From Bog-756 sp963718405 (lineage in GTDB: Bacteria; Actinomycetota; Acidimicrobiia; Acidimicrobiales; RAAP-2), in the NCBI GenBank assembly GCA_963718405.1, contig CAVQYZ010000004.1:62001-126000 (forward strand): 64,000 bases of DNA, read 5' to 3'. A model generated the notes under the pieces. That model saw nothing but the letters and a program-made list of their open reading frames with translations, was not told the DNA's origin and ran no database searches. Numbering within the stretch: the first letter of the stretch is position 1; every line of letters starts with the position of its first letter. Positions 45,026 through 54,424 of this stretch are shown piece by piece. Position numbers and translations under genes: made by a program.

Positions 45026-45646
45026 ATGGACGGAAAGTCGGCTGCGAGCAGGCTCTTGCGGGATCTCCGACGCCGTGCCGGACTAACCCAGCGCGCCCTG
45101 GCGGCCAAGGGTGGCGTTCCCCAACCAACCATTGCCGAGATAGAAGCCGGGCGACGAGAACCATCCATAACCCTTCTAGGTCGGCTGGCCGAAGCGACCG
45201 GCTACGAGCTGAAGTTGGAACTCCAACCCCTTCACCCTCGGAGTGCAGTTGCCACCGCCAACCGCATTCGTGACCGGCTGACCGAGGCGGATGCTGAAGG
45301 CTGGTCGACGGCGCAGCAGGAGGACGCGGCCTTGCGGGCGGCCATTGACTTCAAGGATGCGCTTTCCTCCGCACGTGCCGACGAGTTCACCCACCTTGTC
45401 AACACTCCTCCGGGTACGACCGGTGACACACGCTGGGACGCGTTCATTGCCGCGGTGGTCGAGGACGAAGCGGCCACTCGGTCCGTACCGGCTCCACGTT
45501 GGACTGGTGAGAGGAGCCGGTTCACTCGACCCCTCTGGTATCTATCTAAGAACAAAGCTCTCCATAACTGGGAGCTGGCCACATCGCCAGGCGCATTCGT
45601 CCGTCACGGAGTTGTTGCCGCTAAGGAAGAACTCGAGAGCGTCTGA
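45026..45646 (+). CDS. XRE-type HTH protein, likely antitoxin of a nucleotidyltransferase pair
   Basis: 206 aa from ATG 45026; the frame is open to 44747 but that part overlaps vapC. Residues about 8-65 are a Cro/CI HTH: LLRDLRRRAGLTQRALAAKG, VPQPTIAEIEAGRREPSITL. The rest is helical, with IRDRLTEADAEGWSTAQQED and DTRWDAFIAAVVEDEAATRS, and ends with PRWTGERSRFTRPLWYLSKN. The same arrangement (HTH domain plus a long tail that may bind the partner) is common in two-gene systems with a DUF6036-like nucleotidyltransferase, which here follows with a 1-bp overlap (TGATG). Confidence 0.8.
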   Translation: MDGKSAASRLLRDLRRRAGLTQRALAAKGGVPQPTIAEIEAGRREPSITLLGRLAEATGYELKLELQPLHPRSAVATANRIRDRLTEADAEGWSTAQQEDAALRAAIDFKDALSSARADEFTHLVNTPPGTTGDTRWDAFIAAVVEDEAATRSVPAPRWTGERSRFTRPLWYLSKNKALHNWELATSPGAFVRHGVVAAKEELESV

Positions 45647-46164
45647 TGGATCGAGACGAGATCGAAGGCGCTCTCCGTGAGCTCGCCGAGGAGTTGGACG
45701 AACGGGGCATCGTCGCACGGATCTACCTCGTCGGGGGTGCCGCCATGGTTCTGGCTTATCAGTCGAGGTTCTCGACCGATGACGTGGACGCGTCCGGCTA
45801 CCCGACCGATGAGGTACTGGCTGTATCTCTGGATGTCGCCGAACGGCGAGGTCTGAGACCCAACTGGCTCGACGACTCTGTGAAGGTGTACATCCCGGTG
45901 GCCAGCGAGCCCGAATGGAGGCCGGTCATCAAAGTGGGAAGCGTCGAAATCGTCGTGGCTGATGAGCGCACACTTTTGGCCATGAAGTTGCGTGCAAGTA
46001 GGGGGAGGCGGGATGAAGCGGACATAGAGTTCCTGCTTGACAAGTGCCGGATCGCTTCGATCGACGAGGCGCTAGCACTGTACGAGGAGTATTTCCCGGA
46101 GGATGCCCTTCCTCCCCGGGCGATCCCTATCCTCCGTCATGCACTGGGCGAGTTGGGCAACTAG
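45646..46164 (+). CDS. DUF6036-like nucleotidyltransferase, likely toxin
   Basis: 172 aa; ATG 45646 shares its A with the previous TGA. The nucleotidyltransferase core is ARIYLVGGAAMVLAYQSRFS followed by TDDVDASGYP, giving GG-x(n)-D-x-D. KVGSVEIVVADERTLLAMKL and RRDEADIEFLLDKC follow as in AbiEii/MenT-like and DUF6036 proteins. Toxins of this fold add nucleotides to tRNA or proteins; that activity is inferred. Close coupling to an HTH partner argues for a type II or IV toxin-antitoxin pair. Confidence 0.75.
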   Translation: MDRDEIEGALRELAEELDERGIVARIYLVGGAAMVLAYQSRFSTDDVDASGYPTDEVLAVSLDVAERRGLRPNWLDDSVKVYIPVASEPEWRPVIKVGSVEIVVADERTLLAMKLRASRGRRDEADIEFLLDKCRIASIDEALALYEEYFPEDALPPRAIPILRHALGELGN

Positions 46165-46301
46165 TAAGACGTGCGCCCAGCGTTCGCATAGCTATTTTCG
46201 TCCGGGACGATGACTTCGACCGAACGACTCGGCGCTGCGGTCTCTTCTTGATGTGGACAGCGCCTACTAACCCGCGTCGCCCAGGGCCCCCGTGGAAGGG
46301 A

Positions 46302-46322
46302 TCTCAGCAGATGCGGCTGAGA
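46302..46322. repeat. CTCAGC hairpin, 7-bp stem and 7-nt loop
   Basis: TCTCAGC-AGATGCG-GCTGAGA, perfect stem. It sits in the 217-bp gap between the nucleotidyltransferase gene and the next secreted-protein gene. Confidence 0.6.
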
Positions 46323-46381
46323 CCGTCACAGACGCATGGCTCGTCATCAAATGTCGGCCTTCTGCGGAGTAGATTTCGGGG

Positions 46382-48001
46382 ATGAAGTCCTTCAGGGTCG
46401 GCCCACGTTCATGGTGGCGGGTGGCTCCGGCCATCAGCGCAATCGTCCTGCTCGTCGTTGGTGGCGCAGTGATGACGAGCGACGCGGTGGCATCGTCGGC
46501 CCAGACCCCCGTCGGGCACGTCGAGTCCGGAACCCCCGGTCCGGATTCCGTGACGGCGTTCGGTGCGGCCACCGCTGTGCCGGGTACGAGGCTGAGCGGC
46601 TTGGCCGCCCCACTCGTGGGAATGGCGGCGACCCCGAACGGCCGCGGGTACTGGCTGGTGGCCGCGGACGGTGGGGTCTTCGCCTACGGGGAGGCGGCCT
46701 TCGAGGGATCCACCGGGGGGATCCCCCTGAATGCACCGATCGTGGGCATGGCCGCTACGCCTGACGGCCGGGGCTATTGGCTGGTGGCCGCCGACGGTGG
46801 GGTTTTCGCCTTCGGTGACGCCGTCTTCGAGGGTTCCATGGGTGGTCGTCCGCTCAACCAACCGATTGTCGGAATGACCGCCTCACCTACCGGCCGCGGC
46901 TACTGGCTGGTGGCCGCCGACGGAGGCATCTTCTCCTTCGGGGACGCCCACTTCGAGGGCTCGATGGGGGGTACCCCACTCAACGAACCGGTTGTCGGAA
47001 TGGCCGCGTCGCCCAAAGGGATTGGCTACTGGCTGGTGGCCGCCGACGGAGGCATTTTCTCCTTCGGGGACGCCGCGTTCGAGGGTTCGATGGGGGGTAC
47101 ACGACTCAACGAACCGGTTGTCGGAATGGCCGCATCGCCCAAGGGAATTGGCTACTGGCTGGTGGCCGCCGACGGAGGCATCTTCTCCTTCGGGGACGCC
47201 CCGTTCGAAGGATCTGACGGGGGTACGCCTAAGAACGCTCCCGCTATCGGTATCGCCGGTCGGCAGGGTGGATACTGGATCGCCTACGGTGCCGACGCCG
47301 GGGCGCAGATGATCCAAGCGATCGCCACCTACGTCGCCACTCGGGCCGACAATGTGACCGCGGCCGTAGAGGACCTGGCGACCGGTCAGATCTACCAGTT
47401 TCGGCCCGGAGTAGTCGAGAATACTGCGAGCACGGTGAAGGTCGACATCTTGGCCACTCTGCTGGCCCAGGCCCAGGCCGCCGGGGGGCCGCTCACACCT
47501 GTGCAGCAAAGCCTGGTGGTCCCGATGATCGAGGAGAGCCTGGACAGCGCGGCCGACACCCTCTGGTCCGCCCTCGGACCTGGTGCCATCGGTGCGTTCG
47601 AACGCCAAGCCGGCCTGACCTCGACGGTGCCGGCTGGCGATGGTGTGTGGGGGACCACGACCACCACGGCACTCGACCGGCTGGCCATGATCCGGACCCT
47701 GGTGGAGCCCAACTCACTGCTTACCGATGCGTCACGTGCCTACATCCTCAACCTGATGGAGAACATCACCCCCTCCCAAGACTGGGGGGCGACCGGTGGC
47801 GTACCCCCAGGGGTCACCGTGGCACTCAAGAACGGGTTCGCCGTCATCGACGGGTGGCAGATCAATACCACTGGCTGGGTCAGCGGTGCCGGCCGTAACT
47901 ACCTGATAGCCATGCTGACAAACGGAAACGCGTCCGAGCAGTACGGCATCGACACTGTCGATGGTGTGTCCGCTCTCGTCTGGAACGCGCTTGGGTCCTG
48001 A
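46382..48001 (+). CDS. secreted GYWLVAADGG-repeat protein with C-terminal class A beta-lactamase-like domain
   Basis: 539 aa. The Sec leader (VAPAISAIVLLVVGGAVMTS) is followed by six 42-residue repeats of the pattern GYWLVAADGGxFxFGDAxFEGSxGGxPLNxPxVGMAASP, probably a beta-propeller or beta-solenoid. From about residue 310 the sequence becomes a serine-hydrolase fold of the class A beta-lactamase type: VAVEDLATGQIYQFRPG-like strand, catalytic ENTASTVKVDILATLL (S-x-x-K), the region PMIEESLDSAADTLW in the place of SDN, and VALKNGFAVIDGWQINTTGW in the place of KTG. It may hydrolyse or bind cell-wall peptides; true beta-lactamase activity is uncertain because the second and third motifs are altered. 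Confidence 0.82.
   Translation: MKSFRVGPRSWWRVAPAISAIVLLVVGGAVMTSDAVASSAQTPVGHVESGTPGPDSVTAFGAATAVPGTRLSGLAAPLVGMAATPNGRGYWLVAADGGVFAYGEAAFEGSTGGIPLNAPIVGMAATPDGRGYWLVAADGGVFAFGDAVFEGSMGGRPLNQPIVGMTASPTGRGYWLVAADGGIFSFGDAHFEGSMGGTPLNEPVVGMAASPKGIGYWLVAADGGIFSFGDAAFEGSMGGTRLNEPVVGMAASPKGIGYWLVAADGGIFSFGDAPFEGSDGGTPKNAPAIGIAGRQGGYWIAYGADAGAQMIQAIATYVATRADNVTAAVEDLATGQIYQFRPGVVENTASTVKVDILATLLAQAQAAGGPLTPVQQSLVVPMIEESLDSAADTLWSALGPGAIGAFERQAGLTSTVPAGDGVWGTTTTTALDRLAMIRTLVEPNSLLTDASRAYILNLMENITPSQDWGATGGVPPGVTVALKNGFAVIDGWQINTTGWVSGAGRNYLIAMLTNGNASEQYGIDTVDGVSALVWNALGS
46600..47235 (+). repeat. tandem 126-bp coding repeats inside the secreted protein gene
   Basis: About five to six copies encode the 42-residue unit. 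The third to sixth copies are nearly identical at DNA level (GGCTACTGGCTGGTGGCCGC recurs), suggesting recent duplication or gene conversion. Confidence 0.8.
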
Positions 48002-48127
48002 TTGGAGACCGATCTGATCTTTGATCGCCGGCCATATAGCTAGTCGTGGGGGCGTGCTGCACAGCTCAATTGGTTTGCACTCGGAGCGCTTGCTGATCCC
48101 CAAGACTGGATGATCAGCGCAGGAGTT

Positions 48128-48146
48128 CTCAGCCGGTGCAGCTGAG
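48128..48146. repeat. CTCAGC hairpin, 6-bp stem and 7-nt loop
   Basis: CTCAGC-CGGTGCA-GCTGAG, perfect stem, 127 bases after the stop of the preceding secreted-protein gene. Matches the consensus of the elements at 46302 and 54345. Confidence 0.6.
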
Positions 48147-48203
48147 GGCAATGCAGCGTGGTGTACTCACGATGTTGCCGTGATTTGGCCATTTCCCATC
48201 CAT

Positions 48204-48410
48204 CTACCGATGTCCGCCGGTGACCAGCAGAAGCAGGTCGATAAGGGCGAATGCCGTGGTGCTGATCATGATGGTGCGGACGATCCATCGGTTCACCCGG
48301 GAACCAGGGGAGCGGCCCGAGCTGCCGCCGCTTCGGAGGTGAGATGGAGTGTGCCGGTAGGTCTGGTCTACTAACTGCACTCGGATGGTGGAACCGTGGG
48401 TGTCGGTCAT
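48204..48410 (-). CDS. small protein with one C-terminal membrane helix
   Basis: 68 aa. ATG 48410 overlaps the stop of the upstream membrane-protein gene (ATGA), so it is translationally coupled. The first 40 residues are polar and Arg/Ser-rich; residues about 43-64 (WIVRTIMISTTAFALIDLLLLV) form one helix. No family recognised. Likely a partner of the multi-spanning protein. Confidence 0.55.
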   Translation of the reverse strand: MTDTHGSTIRVQLVDQTYRHTPSHLRSGGSSGRSPGSRVNRWIVRTIMISTTAFALIDLLLLVTGGHR

Positions 48411-49501
48411 CTGTCACTCAACTCCTGAATGGGAACATGCCCGAGGGCTGCGGTCGAATCGGGAGCATCGTTTCCGCCGCCGTCAGCCAGCTCCGACGGC
48501 GCGCTCCACAGCCGAACGGCCTCGCGGCCGAGTACCAGTAAGACCAGTGCCAACGCCATGATCCACGAGACCGACTCCATCTGTCGCCCTCGGAGCAGCT
48601 GCACCCCGGTGACGGCCAGCACAACGAGCACGGGGGCATAGGGGGCGACCAGAGAGACCGTCGACGCCTCGGTGCCTTGGTGGGGGGGCGATGGGCAGGT
48701 CAGGGCCCAGAGCGCTCCGAGCCCGATCAACAGGTATCCAGCCACCCACCCTGTGTCAAGAAAGTTCCCTCCCGAGTAGCTGTTCAATTCGGTGAGATAG
48801 GTGAACGAACTGTCCGCTACAGCAAAGGCAAACACCCCGGCCATGACCAGGGCCAAGGAAACTCTTACCGGCCGGCCACCCCGGGCGATGAGGATGACAA
48901 CCAGCGAAACCATAACCACATCGCTCATCGGATAAGCGAGTGAGATCGTTTGCTTGAGGAGACTTCCATGGTGTGACCGGTAGAGCGGACCGAGCACCGT
49001 CACCCAGCTGGCAAACAACAACGAGGTAGCGATGATGCACCCGTCCAGTACCTGTTGGAACCGGTCAGCTCTGCTCGCCGCACTTCCCGGGACGAGAAGC
49101 AGAGCTGCGAAGGCCAGGGGAACGGCCGCCAGGAAGCCGACGTCGGCTAGCGAGGGGAACGGTACGGGCGTGTTCCGCACTAGCGCGAAGTAGCACCAGA
49201 CGGCCTCCCCGGCGCCCCAGGCAAAGCTCGAGGCAGCGAACAGTGCCCAGGTCGCTCGACCTGTGGACACCCGGTATGCCGCCACCCCACAGACGAGTGT
49301 CGCTATCCACGCAGCCACCAACTGGCCGATGTCGTCGACGCAGAGCGATGTCCACGCGCCGCCCAACCCGGCGACCACCCAGAACAGGAATACAAGAGTG
49401 GCCACGGCTGACACGCCGGTGCCCAGGATGAAGGTCCGGTATCTGGTCAAACCGATGGAAGGAAGTGCGGTCATCAACGTCTCATCGGCAGATGGGTGCA
49501 T
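48407..49501 (-). CDS. multi-spanning membrane protein resembling the sensor part of GGDEF-EAL proteins
   Basis: 364 aa with nine or ten membrane helices. The passage SSFAWGAGEAVWCYFALVRN followed by TPVPFPSLADVGFLAAVPLA is the signature of the N-terminal membrane sensor found on many actinobacterial diguanylate cyclase/phosphodiesterase proteins. Here the polypeptide ends after the last helix and a short acidic tail (SELADGGGNDAPDS): there is no GGDEF, EAL or kinase domain in any frame downstream. It could be a free-standing sensor working with the coupled 68-aa protein, or a remnant. Signal unknown. Confidence 0.7.
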   Translation of the reverse strand: MHPSADETLMTALPSIGLTRYRTFILGTGVSAVATLVFLFWVVAGLGGAWTSLCVDDIGQLVAAWIATLVCGVAAYRVSTGRATWALFAASSFAWGAGEAVWCYFALVRNTPVPFPSLADVGFLAAVPLAFAALLLVPGSAASRADRFQQVLDGCIIATSLLFASWVTVLGPLYRSHHGSLLKQTISLAYPMSDVVMVSLVVILIARGGRPVRVSLALVMAGVFAFAVADSSFTYLTELNSYSGGNFLDTGWVAGYLLIGLGALWALTCPSPPHQGTEASTVSLVAPYAPVLVVLAVTGVQLLRGRQMESVSWIMALALVLLVLGREAVRLWSAPSELADGGGNDAPDSTAALGHVPIQELSDR

Positions 49502-50669
49502 TTATATAATAAATTCCCGAAATGACTTCGAAATATAAATTCTTGGAGAATATCGTTCGAACTCTTCACAATTAGTGATTCGGCCTCGACCCGCATAAAT
49601 AGCCCTAATTGCGATCCCCCTTTCTCCTATACCGACGGTGACAATAGGTTCTCCCAGACAACCGACGCTGATCCGTGTCTGCGACCTGGCTGGGCGGTGG
49701 GGCAGTCGCCCCGAAAACTGCACACCATAAACAAGGGCGGTGACAGCGACAACGAGATCCTCAATAGATAAACGAACAAAATACAAGAATCTGAGCCATG
49801 TGGACCAGTTGCACAAATAGGTGATGGTAAAAAAGAGATGGGCCTGCACGGAGATTGTGAACATTTACTTGGATTCTGATCATTCGAAATACCCAGGCCT
49901 GCAGGCTGCGAGTGTGTGTAGCGGACGACGATCTGATCGACTTCGTCCGATTGCCTCAAAAGCTGAGTGGATGGCCTGAGCGAGAGGTCAAGAGCAGGGC
50001 GCGGTTCCAATCGTCATGATCCGGAAGGACCGGGTGTCACGTCGTCGCCGCGCTCGCCCTCACGGTCCTATGCCGGGCCCCCCTGAGTGGCTCGGCGCTG
50101 GTTTGATCGCTCGTGCGACCGACTATCAAGGGCTCGGGACCGACGGGATCCACCAGTGCCCCGTGAACGTGACCAATGCCCTTGACGCACCGGCAGTAGT
50201 GCACGCGGTCCGCCAGACGGACGCCGGAGCTGGCACAGAGGTCTCCGTTGCGGTTGGTCCCAGGGTGATGATTCCACCACAGCTGTGTGTCCGAACTCGG
50301 TAACGAATACTCCGGAGTTCACGATTCTCATTCGAGCACCACCGGCGGACTCTGTATCTTTCAAGTGGCCGGCATGAGCTGGCTGCTCTGCGCAACCAGG
50401 TTGCAAAGTCCCGGCCGGAGCCAGAGCCCACATCAGCACGTCGGAGCAACTACATGGACGACGATCCGACCCCCGTGGCGTATGACGTTTCCGGCGCCCG
50501 GGCCACCGGAATGCCCTGCGTGCACGCCGTCCCCGTTGACCGTAAGGGGGCCATTCGTCAGGCCCGGTCGTCGGAGCTACGCTGGCTGCTCAGCGACGGC
50601 GCTTCATCTGCAGTGCCGTCCCGGGGTGCCCATGCTGCGGGAGCAGGGACACATACGAGGAGGCGGGAG
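49502..50669. other. long non-coding stretch with an AT-rich patch
   Basis: No convincing gene on either strand across about 1.17 kb. The first 400 bases are clearly AT-richer than the surroundings (TTTATATAATAAATTCC at the left end) and probably hold the promoter of the membrane-protein gene. Short open frames (49502-49864 minus, 50016-50303 plus) have atypical composition and no family match. The right end carries the AGGAGG ribosome-binding site (50657-50662 region) of the deacetylase-like gene. Confidence 0.5.
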
Positions 50670-53600
50670 ATGTCGGGAAGAATCCGGAGGGCCGGTGCAG
50701 TGCTGGGGTCGCTGCTATGCCTGATATCGGTCACCGCGGTAACGGTCGTAGCGGGGTCGGTGGACGCGCACGCCCAGGGCACATCCCAACTCGACCTGAA
50801 GGTATTGCTGATCGGGGAGAGCAGTAGCGACCCGGTCACCCAGGCCTGGGAGAACCAGTTGACCACCGAGGGCGTCCCCTACACCTTGGTCCTCCCCGGA
50901 CCCAACGATTCAGCCTCAATCACCCTGCCTCCGCTGGTGGATCCGAACAACCCTGAGCACGGCTACTACGACGGAGTTGTTCAGATCCCCTCGATCTACC
51001 AGTTCGCCTGGGGAACGCTTTATCCGGTCTTCAGCTACGAGAGTGAGTTTGGCATCCGTCAGATTGACGGGTATGTCTACCCCGTGGCGGCCATCCAGGG
51101 GATCACGCCCGACGGCGGCGCCTCCAATGAACTGGGGTCGACCACCGCCACCCTGACGGCAGACGGCCTGGCTGCCTTCCCGGCCCTGGCCGGCCCCGTT
51201 CCGCTCGATGCCGACAGCTACGGGTATCCCTCGACCGTCGACGCCAGCAATGGAGACACAGTTACCCCCCTTCTCCAGACCGCAGGCGGCGACACCCTGA
51301 TGGCCCTCGACCAGCACGGGCCGAACAGCGTCACCGGCCAGGACAACGTGAGCGAGCTCTCCATCACCTTCGACTACAACAGCACCTACAGCTCGTGGCT
51401 CGTACTCGCCCCGAGTCTGATCGACTGGGTGACCGACGGCGTCCACCTCGGCTGATCGCGCAACTACGTCGAGATGGACATCGACGACACTTTCACGCCC
51501 GATGACGCCTGGAGCACCGCCACCCACTCCAACGACTACACCGACGCCGACGCGCTGCGGATGCAGCCGGCCGACGTCGTCAACGCCGCCCAGTGGTCGC
51601 AGGCCAACGACTTCCGGATGGACCAGCTGTTCAACGGCGGCGGCAGCGTGGCCTACCAGGCCGACGGGGATGGCGTCGCCCCGGCCGGCCCGGATCCCGC
51701 TGCTGGCCGAGTTCCAGGCGACCGATCCCACCACCGGCAAGCCCTACGCCGACGACTTCGGCTGGATCAGCCACACCTACGACACGCCCGTATCTGGACG
51801 TGGGCTGCGCGACCCAGAACTACATCGAGGCCGAGCTCAACGAGAACACCAACTGGGCGGCGGCCGCCCCGGGAGCAACGCCGGGGACCGGCGGCCTCGG
51901 GCTGACCGAGATCGACGACACCAGCGATGCTCTCGGCGCCGAGAACCCCCAGGTCTTCGTGCCCGGCAACCACTCGGGCCTCGCCGACCTGGTGCCCGGG
52001 AACCCGGCGACGGTCGATCCGCCCGATCTCGACCCGGAGACCGTGAACGCCGACGGCGGGACGCTGGCTGCCGGCACCTACCAGTACGCGGTCACCGACC
52101 AGTTCAAGGCGCCGACTCCCCGAGCGCCGACCAGTCGGCCGGCGTATGTCACCGCGCCCATCGACGGTGCCCGCCGGCGGCTCGGTGTCGCTGGTCTGGC
52201 AGGCCATCTGCCATGCGGCCAACTACCTGATCTACCGGGAGGTCGCCGGCACGAACAACTGGTCGCTGATCGGCAACCTGCGCCACCCCGTCCTCGGCCA
52301 CCCTGCCCGACAACAGCTCCGGTGAACCCGGCCTCGACCACCGACGTGACCGGCGGCGGTGAGCTCGAGCTGACCTTCACCGACACCGGCACCGCCGGCA
52401 CGGCAGAGCACGCAGGCTGGACTCCGCCGACCGTCCGAGAACGCCAACGAGTCCCCTGGGAGCAGAACCCCTACTTCATCCCCGCCCTCGAGGCGGTCGG
52501 GATCACCGCGGTCGGGCGACGACGCCTCCAAGGCCTACCCCGATCCGCCCGACGACGCAGTTCGGGATCGGGACCACCTACACCGGGGCCGAGTACCCGG
52601 CCGGGACAACCTTCCTCGACGGCACAGCCCAGGTCGTGCCCCGCCACCCGATCAACATCTACTACAACGTCTCGACCGAGGCCCAGGAGGTCGACGAGTA
52701 CAACACGCTCTACCTGGCTGTCGCCGACGGCGGTGGACTGCGTCGACACGCTCGACCACGACCTGTCGGACCACGCCGGCGACCTTCGCCGACATCGTGA
52801 ACAGCGTCGTCTCGGGCATGTTCCAGAACATGTTGAGCAACGACCCGCGAGCCGAGCTACGTCCACCAGACCAACATCATGGGCGAGCCTCCGCCCGGGA
52901 CCGACCGACCTCAGGCACCCCGCCGAGCCACGCCCGACACGACCGGTGACGGGCTGCTCTACTCGGTGCTCAACCCGCTGCTGGCCGAGTACAGCAGCGA
53001 GTTCACTGGTCTAGCGCCCTACCAGCAGGCCACCTTGGGCCAGATCGGCGCTATCGAGAGAGAGAAGACTGCGTGGGCCGCGGCCGTGGCCGCGGGCACG
53101 GTGACCGCGTCCGAACAGGGTGGTGTAATCAGCGTGACCAACAACAGCTCGACGTCCCTCGAGGTGCCCCTGAGCGCACCGCTCGGTTCGACGATCCACG
53201 ACAAATCTGTGGGGTCGCAGTACGGGTCCACCACCTCGGGCTGGGAGTCGGTGGCCCCTGGTGGCACGCTGACCGCGTACACGGTACCGACCGCGCCCGC
53301 CATCACCAGCGGTGACTCGGTGACGGCCACTGCCGGGTCGCCGCTCTTCTTCGAGGTGACCACCACCGGGGCCCCAGACCCCGGGCTCACGGAGGCCGGC
53401 CGCCTGCCGGCCGGGATCACCTTCACCCAAGGCGGGCAAGGCACGGCCGTGCTGAGCGGCGTGGCTGCGTCCGGCTCCGGTGGCGTCTATCACTTCACCA
53501 TCACCGCCGATAACGGCGTTGGGTCGGCCGTCGTCCAGGATTTCACGCTGACCGTCAATGCGGCCCCGAGGTTCGTGTCAGCAGCCAGTACGAGCTTCAC

Positions 53601-54090
53601 CCTCGGCCATACCCGTTCGTTCGAGGTGGTGGCCCACGGGTATCCGACACCGACGATGTCCACCGAGGGCGTCCTCCCTGCGGGCCTCTCATTCAGCGCC
53701 GGCCCCGATGGCACCGCCACCCTCCACGGTAGTCCGACCAGGACGGGCAAGAGCACCTTCACGGTGGTGGCCACCAACCCGGTCGGCATAGCCCACCAGA
53801 CCTTGAACGTGAACGTTGTGAGCCTGCCCACGGTCAAGGTCGCCACCGGAGTGACGGCCTCAGTCGGACGGGCACTGCTAGTAGTGGCGACAACGGGAGG
53901 GGTACCGGCTCCGACCCTCACCGAGTCGGGCGCCCTGCCTGCTGGAATTGTCTACAAGTTCCGGGCCGGACGTGGAGAGCTCACAGGCGTCCCCGCTCGC
54001 GGATCGGAAGGCACCTACACGGTGACGTTCACCGCCACCAATTTGGCGGGCCGGACCACGGCGAAGATGACGCTGACCGTCAATAGTTGA
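50670..54090 (+). CDS. large secreted Agd3-like (CE18) polysaccharide deacetylase with Ig-like repeats, heavily frameshifted
   Basis: ATG 50670 follows AGGAGG and encodes a signal peptide (GAVLGSLLCLISVTAVTVVA, ending AHA-Q). The first part (LDLKVLLIGESSSDPVTQAW, VSELSITFDYNSTYSSWLVL, SRNYVEMDIDDTFTPDDAWS, FRMDQLFNGGG, FGWISHTYDTP-YLDVGC, IEAELNENTNWA) follows the order of fungal Agd3, the CE18 deacetylase: DIDD for metal/acid and H-T-Y for metal binding. The C-terminal 400 residues are three He_PIG-type Ig domains. An in-frame TGA at 51453 interrupts HLG-SRNYVEMD, and the frame changes several times between about 51690 and 52900. If one gene, the product is about 1140 aa. Metal-dependent deacetylation of a surface polysaccharide is an inference from fold. 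Confidence 0.6.
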
Positions 54091-54344
54091 CCTCGGCGTC
54101 GTCCAGACGCGTCGCAGGTGCAGGTGCCGTTACAACTGTGCCGGCCTACAGCGCCACTGGAGTTCGAGCAATTGACTGTTCGGCTCCGACCCCCGTGATT
54201 GACGAAGACATGCTTCGTCGGCTCACCTCCAACAGGCATCTCACGATGCCGAGCGCGCCCACGTAAACCTGTTCCCAAGCTGACACCTCGGCGATGGATC
54301 TGCTGCACCTCATCGTCGCGGCCGGACCACCCGGCCAAGCCGTA

Positions 54345-54365
54345 CCTCAGCTGATGCAGCTGAGG
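54345..54365. repeat. CTCAGC hairpin, 7-bp stem and 7-nt loop
   Basis: CCTCAGC-TGATGCA-GCTGAGG, perfect stem. It lies 255 bases after the Ig-repeat gene and partly overlaps a pentapeptide-repeat gene fragment. Confidence 0.6.
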
Positions 54366-54424
54366 CAAATTTAACCGGTGCGAACTTCCGCGGCGCCTCC
54401 CTGGAGGAGTCCAACTTCAACTGA
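54356..54424 (+). pseudogene. 3' fragment of a pentapeptide-repeat gene
   Basis: The frame AEANLTGANFRGASLEESNFN-stop shows A(N/D)LxxANFxxA pentapeptide repeats, but only about 20 residues exist and no start or upstream repeats are visible. Probably the end of a lost gene, joined to the CTCAGC hairpin. Confidence 0.55.

Noticed and set aside
46600..47235. CRISPR-like or satellite repeat
   Set aside because: The 126-bp period matches in-frame 42-residue protein repeats with no spacers.
51453..51455. TGA read as selenocysteine or otherwise recoded
   Set aside because: No SECIS-like hairpin was identified after the codon, Agd3-type enzymes do not use selenocysteine, and frameshifts nearby indicate sequence error or decay.
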